Source: [Borrelia] tanukii (GTDB taxonomy: Bacteria; Spirochaetota; Spirochaetia; Borreliales; Borreliaceae). From it: a stretch of DNA of 64,000 nucleotides. How positions within the stretch are numbered: position 1 is the first letter of the stretch; the number at the start of each line of letters is the position of its first letter. Made by a program: the position numbers and the translations under genes. Shown here piece after piece: positions 57,584 to 64,000 of this stretch. The notes below the pieces were generated by a model. It did no database searches and was not told the DNA's origin. It was given only the letters and a program-made list of their open reading frames with translations. The stretch is from the NCBI RefSeq assembly GCF_030436345.1, contig NZ_CP124038.1:310001-374000 (forward strand), read 5' to 3'.

Positions 57584-58726
57584 TTGATTATTATTCCTGT
57601 AGCCAGTGGTAAAGGGGGAGTTGGCAAATCCCTTTTCTCGGTAAATATAGCAATTTGCCTGGCAAATGAAGGAAAAAATGTCTTGCTCGTTGATCTTGAC
57701 CTTGGAGCATCTAATTTGCATTCAATGTTAAACATTGTTCCTAAAAAAAGTATAGGCACATTTTTAAAAACAAAGATTAATTTCTCAGACATTATTATCG
57801 AATCTGGAATTAAAAATTTAAACTTTATTGCGGGAGACTCTGACATCCCAGAACTTGCTAATATAGCTGCTTCTCAAAAAAAAACTATAATAAGAAATTT
57901 AAAAACTTTAAAATATGATTACTTGGTGATTGATCTTGGAGCAGGAACAACTTTTAATATCATAGATTTTTTTTTAATGTCAAAAAGAGGGGTAATAGTA
58001 ACAACACCAACAGTAACAGCCACAATGAATGCATATTTATTTCTTAAAAATATAATATTTAGACTCTTATCAAGCGTTTTCAAACGAGGAACAAAAGGAA
58101 ATGAAATCCTCACAACAATAAAACAAAATTCAATCGATCTTCAAAAGGTATATATACCTAATTTGCTGTTAAAACTCGAAAGCGAAGATCCTGAAAATTA
58201 CTCTAAATTTAACAAATTGTTTAAAACAATTTGTCCTTTTATGATATTTAATATGCTCAAAACTCCCAATGACATTGAAAAAACCGAAAAAATAATAAAA
58301 TCGGCAAAAAACTATTTAAGCATAAATTTACAAAGTATTGGAGCAATCTATAAAGATGAGATAGTTGATCAAGCTTTAAACAATAAAATCCCTATCACTA
58401 TATACAAACCTACAAGCTCAACCTCTAAAAGTATAAAAAAAATTGCAAAAAAATTGATTGAAATTGAAAATTTAACAAATGATGCTGAGCTTTTAAACGA
58501 AGAAGATTTAAATGAAAGTTATGATTTCGTACTAAGAGAAGCTCAAGAAGAATATTGTGAAAAAATTGAATACCTTGAATCTTTAATACAAAACAAAACA
58601 ATAGACAGTAGCGAAATTATTGATATAATAAAATCTCAGAAAAGAGAAATAGAAACCTTAAGAAAGCAAAATATGCTATTTAAAAAAAAGCTTTTTGAAA
58701 AGCTTGAAAAGGCTAAGGAGGTCTAA
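57584..58726 (+). CDS. MinD/FlhG-like ParA-superfamily ATPase, TTG start
   Basis: 380 aa. Start is TTG with GGAG six bases upstream. Deviant Walker A GKGGVGKS at 9-16, DLDLGASN near 39-46 (switch), VIDLGAGTTFN near 113-123 (Walker B). Residues about 300-380 form an acidic, probably coiled-coil tail. ParA-type ATPases position proteins at the membrane or pole; FlhG members set flagellar number. This looks like an additional paralogue rather than the flhF-linked gene. Its last base is the first base of the lgt ATG. Confidence 0.88.
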   Translation: MIIIPVASGKGGVGKSLFSVNIAICLANEGKNVLLVDLDLGASNLHSMLNIVPKKSIGTFLKTKINFSDIIIESGIKNLNFIAGDSDIPELANIAASQKKTIIRNLKTLKYDYLVIDLGAGTTFNIIDFFLMSKRGVIVTTPTVTATMNAYLFLKNIIFRLLSSVFKRGTKGNEILTTIKQNSIDLQKVYIPNLLLKLESEDPENYSKFNKLFKTICPFMIFNMLKTPNDIEKTEKIIKSAKNYLSINLQSIGAIYKDEIVDQALNNKIPITIYKPTSSTSKSIKKIAKKLIEIENLTNDAELLNEEDLNESYDFVLREAQEEYCEKIEYLESLIQNKTIDSSEIIDIIKSQKREIETLRKQNMLFKKKLFEKLEKAKEV

Positions 58727-59712
58727 TGCCAAATTATATAAATTACCCAAATTGGTTACATCCTGAAGTGATTCAAGGCATACCAATTACATGGTATAGC
58801 CTATCTTATATTTTTATCATACTAATCTCTTATAAGTTTATTTGGTACCAAATACAATCAGACAAAATTGATATCAAAAAAGAAGATTATGAAACATTTA
58901 TGTTCTCACTTGTGCTTGGAGCAATTTTAGGAGGCAGATTGGCATCTACCTTAGTTTACGACAAATCGGGCATTTATTATTCTCACCCTTGGTTAATCCT
59001 TTTACCATTCGATCAAAATTGGAATTTTACAGGCTTTAGGGGCATGGCCATTCATGGCGGTTTTTTAGGCGCAATAATTGCTCCTTTAATTATAATAAAT
59101 ACAAAGCTTAAAAATACAAATGTTCAAAAATATTTTCTAAAATTAACAGACTATGGAGCAATAGCTTTTTCTTCTGGGTACATACTTGGAAGACTTGCTA
59201 ATTTCGCAAATGCAGAACTTTATGGAAGAGTAATAAAAGGGGGGATAATATTCCCTAATGCAGAACCATTTGACACAAATACTCCGGGTGTAAAAGAATT
59301 TGCATCATCTGTGGGAATTGAAATTTTGCCTCATGATCTGTTAATCAACCTCCCAAGAATACCTTCTCAACTTATTGAAGGATTTTTCGAAGGACCTGTA
59401 ACTTTTATGTTACTATGGTTTTTATTTAGAAAAATCAAAAAATATGATGGATTTATTTTTGGTACATATATAATGCTTTACGCTTTTTTCAGATTCTTTA
59501 TTGAATATTTAAGAGAACCAGACAGAGAACTTGGATTTATAATAAACTATAAACCAATTAAAAGTCTGTCCGAATTTTCTTTTTTAAACATATCAATGGG
59601 ACAAATTCTCTCACTAGCACTAATGCTCTCAGGTTTAATCTGGATAATAGTCACTAAAAAAATCGCAGATAACAAAATAAAATATAATACTAACTTGGCA
59701 TACAAAAATTAA
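58726..59712 (+). CDS. lgt: Lgt, prolipoprotein diacylglyceryl transferase
   Basis: Transfers diacylglycerol to the lipobox cysteine of prolipoproteins, vital in a lipoprotein-rich spirochaete. 328 aa, seven membrane segments. GGRLASTLVYD near 66-76, FRGMAIHGGFLGAI near 103-116 (essential His), YILGRLANFANAELYGR near 147-163 (essential Arg), and RFFIEYLREPD near 261-271. GGAGG a few bases before the ATG. Confidence 0.97.
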   Translation: MPNYINYPNWLHPEVIQGIPITWYSLSYIFIILISYKFIWYQIQSDKIDIKKEDYETFMFSLVLGAILGGRLASTLVYDKSGIYYSHPWLILLPFDQNWNFTGFRGMAIHGGFLGAIIAPLIIINTKLKNTNVQKYFLKLTDYGAIAFSSGYILGRLANFANAELYGRVIKGGIIFPNAEPFDTNTPGVKEFASSVGIEILPHDLLINLPRIPSQLIEGFFEGPVTFMLLWFLFRKIKKYDGFIFGTYIMLYAFFRFFIEYLREPDRELGFIINYKPIKSLSEFSFLNISMGQILSLALMLSGLIWIIVTKKIADNKIKYNTNLAYKN

Positions 59713-59733
59713 AACAAAAGCAAGCCAACAAAA

Positions 59734-61746
59734 ATGAAAGGGATTGATAATTATCAAAATATAAATTCCGTTGTAATCTCTAAAGACGAAATTGACATTA
59801 GAGACCTTATAAAGCTTAGATCTATTTTTAACTTAATCCAAATTGTAAAATCCGAAAAAGCTCTATACAGTGAATATGTAAAACAAAATAATATTAAATT
59901 CGCTATTATTTATAATTATGAAAAACCAATAGATTTTTCAATAAACGTTGCAAATGAATTAAAAAATACAAACAAAATCCACTCTATTATAATTAGCAAT
60001 GAAAAATTTGATAAAGAATATTTAAAACTTAATCACATAGAAATAATAAAAGATATAAGCGAATTAGAATATAAGCAAAGCTTAATACACCAAAAAAAAC
60101 TATTTTGCGACAATAAAAACACAACTCTGGATTTTTTCTTAAATTTATCAGAACTCATCAAAGAAATAGTAATCATCACAAACACCGAAAATGAAATTAT
60201 TTATATAAATGAAAAAGGTAGTAAAAATCTTAATCTTCCAATGAAAACCTCTGGAAATACAATCAAAGTAACCGACATAGATATCAGAGATTGGGAAAAG
60301 CTAAAAAAAATAGATTTAAGTTACCATACAAATTCTATTCCTGAATTTAAAAATATATTAATAACCGATTGTCTTTTAACTTTAAAAAATAATAAAAAAC
60401 TACATGTAGATGTATTTATTAGCACAATCGCTCAAAACAATATTGATAAATTAATAACAATCAAAGAAATACCAAGCCTTAATGAAATAGAAAACTCTAA
60501 ATGCCTGGGAATTATCGATTCGCAAGACGAAATTCAAAATGTCAAAGAAATTGAAAAATTGCTAGTAAACCATATGGATATTTACAAAAAAAAAAGAATA
60601 TATTTGCTTAATTTAGACCTATCCCTAACAACAGAATATGAATACAAAGAGGATAGAGAAAAACTTAATATAAAAATACTTAAAATAATGTATTCAAAAA
60701 TAATGTCATTATACTCTGAATATATTTTTAAGTTAAAGCACAACAATTTAATAGTAATTATATGCACAAGTGGTGGTGAAAAACGAATAATCTCAATTGC
60801 TAAAAAAATCAAAAAAACAATTATGTTGGCATTAAAAAAAGAAGATATTATTATATTCGAATTCAATATTGGAATAATAGAAGTAAATTTAAGAGAAAAC
60901 TTAGAATTCAAAATCCCTAAATTAATGATGGCTACAAAAATATCATCGGAATACAAAGAATCTGATCCTATTATATACAAAGAAGAGCTACCAGAAGCGG
61001 TGATTTTAAAAAATCAAAACAAAATCTTTCAATATATACTCAAAGCAATAAAAAATGATTTTTTTACTCTTTATTATCAAAAAATCAATCCCCTTAAAAA
61101 GAACTTAAAACCTAAAATAGAAATTTTAACAAGACTTTTTGATCACATGGGCAAACCAATCCCAAACGATCAAATTTTTAGCTTAATAGATAAATATAAT
61201 TTAACTGTTGAAGTTGATAAATTAGTGGTTAAAAAGGCTTTAAGAGAATATAAAAGTTTTGTATCAAAAAATGGAGTTCACATTTTCTCAATTAACATAT
61301 CTCCTTATTCACTAAAATCCCAAAATTTTCGCATCTTTTTAAGAGATACTTTGTTGAAAAGTCAAATTCCACTTCAAAATATATGCTTAGAAATAACAGA
61401 AACTGGAATTCTTGAAAATTTTGAGATAATAAATAAATATTTTCAAGAATTAAAAAGTTTTGGAATCAAACTAGCGCTTGATGATTTTGGAAGCGGACAT
61501 ACATCACTATCATATATTAAAACACTGCCAATAGACTTGCTTAAAATAGACGGAACTTTCATAAAAGCAATAAACTCTAGTGAAATAGATTTTGTAATAA
61601 TAAAATCCATTAAAAAAATAGCAGATACAAAAAACATCAAAATTATTGCCGAATTCGTATATAATGAAGAAATATTAAAAAAAATAATTGAACTAGAAAT
61701 AGACTATGGACAAGGATTTTTATGGCACAAACCAGAACCAATATAA
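59734..61746 (+). CDS. pdeA: PdeA, EAL-domain cyclic-di-GMP phosphodiesterase
   Basis: 670 aa cytoplasmic protein. A PAS-like segment near 145-250 (ITNTENEIIYINEKGSKNLN), a degenerate GGDEF-like middle (about 280-420), and a C-terminal EAL domain (about 425-670). The namesake motif reads EILTRL rather than EALxR, but downstream catalytic blocks are intact: NISPYSL, CLEITETGILENF, LALDDFGSGHTSLSYI, LLKIDGTFI, and YGQGFLWHKPEP. From recall, the B31 homologue is an active phosphodiesterase affecting motility and infection. Confidence 0.93.
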   Translation: MKGIDNYQNINSVVISKDEIDIRDLIKLRSIFNLIQIVKSEKALYSEYVKQNNIKFAIIYNYEKPIDFSINVANELKNTNKIHSIIISNEKFDKEYLKLNHIEIIKDISELEYKQSLIHQKKLFCDNKNTTLDFFLNLSELIKEIVIITNTENEIIYINEKGSKNLNLPMKTSGNTIKVTDIDIRDWEKLKKIDLSYHTNSIPEFKNILITDCLLTLKNNKKLHVDVFISTIAQNNIDKLITIKEIPSLNEIENSKCLGIIDSQDEIQNVKEIEKLLVNHMDIYKKKRIYLLNLDLSLTTEYEYKEDREKLNIKILKIMYSKIMSLYSEYIFKLKHNNLIVIICTSGGEKRIISIAKKIKKTIMLALKKEDIIIFEFNIGIIEVNLRENLEFKIPKLMMATKISSEYKESDPIIYKEELPEAVILKNQNKIFQYILKAIKNDFFTLYYQKINPLKKNLKPKIEILTRLFDHMGKPIPNDQIFSLIDKYNLTVEVDKLVVKKALREYKSFVSKNGVHIFSINISPYSLKSQNFRIFLRDTLLKSQIPLQNICLEITETGILENFEIINKYFQELKSFGIKLALDDFGSGHTSLSYIKTLPIDLLKIDGTFIKAINSSEIDFVIIKSIKKIADTKNIKIIAEFVYNEEILKKIIELEIDYGQGFLWHKPEPI

Positions 61747-61841
61747 ATTCTAAAAATATCAACAATTTGGAAATATACTAATGACTAAATTTTATTAAAT
61801 TTCAACAAAAATTATTTTACATTAGAAAAGGAATAAAATTA

Positions 61842-62225
61842 ATGGAAAAAAAAATAGCATTAATTGCACATGATAAAAAAAAGGATGATTTGGTAAATTT
61901 TGTCAAACTAAACTATCTCTTTTTATCCAAATTTAAGCTTATTGCGACAGGAACAACAGGGTCTAAAATCCAACAATCCACTGACCTTAAGATTATCAAA
62001 TATAAATCAGGCCCTATGGGGGGAGATCAGCAAATTGGAGCTGAGGTAGCTGAAGGAAACATCTTGGCTATATTCTTCTTTAGAGATCCCCTAACAAGCC
62101 AGCCTCACGAACCAGATGTGTCAGCTCTTATTAGGCTTTGCGATGTACATAATGTACCGCTTGCAACCAACGTAAAAACAGCAGAAATTTTAATAAAAGG
62201 ACTTGAAGGCTTGATTTCAAAATAG
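61842..62225 (+). CDS. mgsA: Methylglyoxal synthase
   Basis: Converts dihydroxyacetone phosphate to methylglyoxal plus phosphate, a glycolytic overflow valve. 127 aa, slightly shorter than E. coli (152). [12 protein letters not shown] near 8-19, ATGTTGSKI near 38-46, the catalytic Asp in [14 protein letters not shown] near 59-72, and [18 protein letters not shown] near 80-97. Followed by a long inverted repeat shared with the convergent lipoprotein gene. Confidence 0.96.
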   Translation: MEKKIALIAHDKKKDDLVNFVKLNYLFLSKFKLIATGTTGSKIQQSTDLKIIKYKSGPMGGDQQIGAEVAEGNILAIFFFRDPLTSQPHEPDVSALIRLCDVHNVPLATNVKTAEILIKGLEGLISK

Positions 62226-62258
62226 GCTTTAATTTAAAATTAAAGCCTAAAATCAAGC
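62209..62258. terminator. Long bidirectional hairpin between mgsA and the LA7-type gene
   Basis: Inner 12-bp stem TAGGCTTTAATT (62223-62234) with 62238-62249 and a 3-base loop, extended by an outer 9-bp stem (62209-62217 with 62250-62258) after a 5-base bulge. Placed between convergent genes; T tracts are weak. Confidence 0.75.
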
Positions 62259-62265
62259 ATATAAG

Positions 62266-62853
62266 TTAATTCATTATAATAGGTGAAATTTTTTCAATAC
62301 CGTCGATAATATAATTAACGGATTCAAGAAAAGTCTTAGCATCTGCATTATTCTCATCAACTGTAATTTCCAATTTTGAATTTTTAATGTTAAGATCTCT
62401 AAAAGTGCCAATAAGATCGCTTTTTGCACCATGCAAATTACTATTTATAATCTTTTTAAAATCAGAGGTAATCCCGACAAAAATAAACGCTTCTTTTCCA
62501 GAGATACTAATTGGAGCTTCTCCTGCATAAATATTATCATAAAAATAAACTATTAACTTTGCATCATCTTTTGAAGGTATTGTTTCAAAGTACCCATCTT
62601 TTTCAGAAAAATAAAAAGCCTTTATATTTTTTCCCAAACTTTTTCGATCATTTTTTGAATGAACTACTCCCATAGCATGAAAAATATGTCCGATGGTATG
62701 TTCATCTATTTTAGAAGCATCATCGAGCTCAGAAGAGTTATTAACTTCTTGCTCCTCAACATATTCATTTGAGCTATCTTTTGAGGTACACGCAATTATT
62801 AAAAAAAATAAAAACCCCATTAAATAGTTTTTCAAAAAACCATTTTTATACAT
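62266..62853 (-). CDS. LA7/P22-type lipoprotein
   Basis: 195 aa. Signal peptide with lipobox LIIAC, lipidation Cys at residue 22. The mature part begins with an acidic Ser/Glu spacer ([20 protein letters not shown]) then a small folded domain (about 48-195) with motifs such as [20 protein letters not shown]. From recall, this matches Borrelia LA7/P22, an immunogenic outer-membrane-associated lipoprotein. Ligand or role is not evident from the sequence. Confidence 0.85.
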   Translation of the reverse strand: MYKNGFLKNYLMGFLFFLIIACTSKDSSNEYVEEQEVNNSSELDDASKIDEHTIGHIFHAMGVVHSKNDRKSLGKNIKAFYFSEKDGYFETIPSKDDAKLIVYFYDNIYAGEAPISISGKEAFIFVGITSDFKKIINSNLHGAKSDLIGTFRDLNIKNSKLEITVDENNADAKTFLESVNYIIDGIEKISPIIMN

Positions 62854-62982
62854 AAAAATTCTCCCTTATGATTTAATCATAATATTAATATTAAAATTAA
62901 AGGTAAGTTTACAATAAATAATTTATTTTGTACACACTTTAAAAATAATTAAAATGTTAAAATAAAATAGGAGGTCTTATTA

Positions 62983-64000
62983 ATGAAAAAACAAAATCCA
63001 TGGGTATCTTTAAGTGAAGAAGAAAAAAACCAAATTTTCAATTTTTCCGAAGGTTACAAAAAATTTATAAGTAAATTTAAAACAGAAAGAGAAGTTACAT
63101 ACTATGCCCTAGATAAAGCAAAAAAAAGGGGGTTTCTTAACGCTGAGGAGAAAAATAATTTAATGCCAGGCGATAAAATTTTTTACACCTGTAGAGAAAA
63201 ATCTGCCGCTTTTGTTATTATTGGCAAAAATCCTATTGAAAATGGAATGAATTTAATTGTTTCTCATACAGATTCACCAAGACTTGATGCAAAGCCTTCG
63301 CCAATCTCTGAAGAAAACGAACTTGCATTTCTTAAAACCAACTATTACGGGGGAATAAAAAAGTATCAATGGTTATCTACACCCCTTTCAATAAGAGGTG
63401 TGATATTCTTAAAAAATGGAGAAAAGGTTGAAATCAATATTGGTGACAATGAAAATGATCCCATATTTATAATTCCCGACATTTTACCCCATCTTGATAG
63501 AAAAATACAAAGGAATAAAAAATCAGATGAAATTATTGAGGGAGAAAATCTAAAAATTTTAATTGGAAGCCTACCAATCGAAACAAAAGAAAAAGATAAA
63601 GTTAAACTAGCAACTCTGCAGCTAATAAAAGAAAAATACAAAATAGAAGAAGAGGATTTCGTATCATCAGAAATTGAAATAGTGCCCGCAGGAACAGCAA
63701 GAGACGTTGGATTTGACAAAGCTTTAATTGGTGCTTACGGACAAGATGACAAAATATGCGCTTACACTTCACTAGAATCCATATTTGATCTTGAAGAGAC
63801 TCCAAACAAAACAGCTATTTGCTTCCTTGTAGATAAAGAAGAAATTGGTTCAACAGGTTCAACTGGACTAGACTCAAGGTATCTTGAATATTTTGTTTCT
63901 GATATGATCTTTAAAATTAAAAAATCAGAATACAATAATCTTCATGTCCAAAAAGCTTTTTGGAATTCGAAAAGCATCTCTGCTGATGTTTGTGCAGCAA
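62983..64000 (+). CDS. M18 aspartyl aminopeptidase, N-terminal 339 codons (runs off window)
   Basis: AGGAGG eight bases before ATG 62983. The frame stays open to the end. M18 family motifs: SHTDSPRLDAKP near 90-101 with the first metal ligands (His, Asp), YYGGIKKYQWLSTPLS near 117-132, EIVPAGTARDVGFD near 231-244, GAYGQDDKICAYTSLESIF near 248-266 (metal ligand and catalytic region), DKEEIGSTGSTG near 284-295 with the general-base Glu pair. It would release N-terminal residues from imported peptides. C-terminus not seen. Confidence 0.93.
   Translation, partial: MKKQNPWVSLSEEEKNQIFNFSEGYKKFISKFKTEREVTYYALDKAKKRGFLNAEEKNNLMPGDKIFYTCREKSAAFVIIGKNPIENGMNLIVSHTDSPRLDAKPSPISEENELAFLKTNYYGGIKKYQWLSTPLSIRGVIFLKNGEKVEINIGDNENDPIFIIPDILPHLDRKIQRNKKSDEIIEGENLKILIGSLPIETKEKDKVKLATLQLIKEKYKIEEEDFVSSEIEIVPAGTARDVGFDKALIGAYGQDDKICAYTSLESIFDLEETPNKTAICFLVDKEEIGSTGSTGLDSRYLEYFVSDMIFKIKKSEYNNLHVQKAFWNSKSISADVCAA

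Noticed and set aside
60582..60980. 132-codon minus-strand frame within pdeA
   Set aside because: Antisense shadow; Ile/Ser/Leu-rich composition typical of reverse AT-rich coding sequence.

Overview
This is a chromosomal window from a Lyme-group spirochaete (Borrelia/Borreliella burgdorferi sensu lato). I base this on the very low GC content, dense coding, many short spirochaete lipoproteins, three tandem oppA genes, the BB0323-type LysM lipoprotein, an LA7/P22-type lipoprotein, PdeA and a purine-nucleoside-type ABC locus. From memory the gene order matches roughly BB0302 to BB0366 of strain B31. I could not run a search, so species and strain are not assigned. I saw no tRNA, rRNA, insertion sequence, prophage or CRISPR array. 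The window is core chromosome.

Layout. 1-7010 (minus): a reduced dcw cell-wall/division cluster, transcribed right to left: three unrecognised genes, rsmH, a small FtsL-like protein, murF, mraY, ftsW (cut by the window edge). 7302-9285 (minus): rlmE, cheW, nadK. 9336-11062 (plus): a prenyl diphosphate synthase of eukaryotic GGPP-synthase type and a TPR protein. 11064-15309 (minus): a four-gene nucleoside-type ABC transporter (binding protein, double ATPase, two permeases). 15400-23265: envelope genes, including a FecR-domain protein with an apparent ATT start, the LysM lipoprotein, a BamD-like lipoprotein, a vWA protein, a large TPR membrane protein and an acyltransferase. 23663-32857 (plus): oppA1-oppA2-oppA3-oppBCDF oligopeptide importer. 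32871-33626 (minus): a CBM48-like secreted protein. 33738-35039 (plus): eno. 35103-43980 (minus): a long run lolA-rodZ-uvrD-gatC-gatA-gatB-aminotransferase relic-rplM-rpsI. 44179-47886 (plus): rqcH-like gene, pyk and a MEMO-like gene. 47905-49763 (minus): an unrecognised gene then rpmB. 49886-51013 (plus): an orphan binding-protein-like lipoprotein. 51010-57089 (minus): ctp, rsmE, a WecG-like relic, carD and two membrane proteins. 57155-62225 (plus): a small membrane protein, MinD/FlhG-like ATPase, lgt, pdeA, mgsA. 62266-62853 (minus): LA7-type lipoprotein. 62983-64000 (plus): M18 aminopeptidase, cut by the edge.

How the genes fit together. Much of the window serves the cell envelope: peptidoglycan precursors (murF, mraY, ftsW, rodZ), lipoprotein maturation and sorting (lgt, lolA), outer-membrane assembly (BamD-like, LysM lipoprotein) and periplasmic proteolysis (ctp). 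The rest fits a host-dependent, glycolytic life: peptide and nucleoside import, enolase, pyruvate kinase, methylglyoxal synthase, an aminopeptidase for imported peptides, and GatCAB for Gln/Asn-tRNA formation.

Most interesting observations. The gene after pyk lacks any ATG/GTG/TTG start at its natural N-terminus, looks like a degenerate MEMO1-family protein, and has its candidate ribosome-binding site in a hairpin around the pyk stop codon. A 36-bp tandem duplication before the LysM lipoprotein gene makes a 13-codon leader ORF coupled by ATGA. The FecR-domain gene appears to use ATT. The prenyl synthase has eukaryotic type-III signatures and a probable leaderless mRNA. The nucleoside ATPase has complementary broken half-sites. 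The RqcH-like protein has ER where DR is expected. oppA2 and oppA3 share a 40-base identical tract. I did not find a convincing wholly new multi-gene system.
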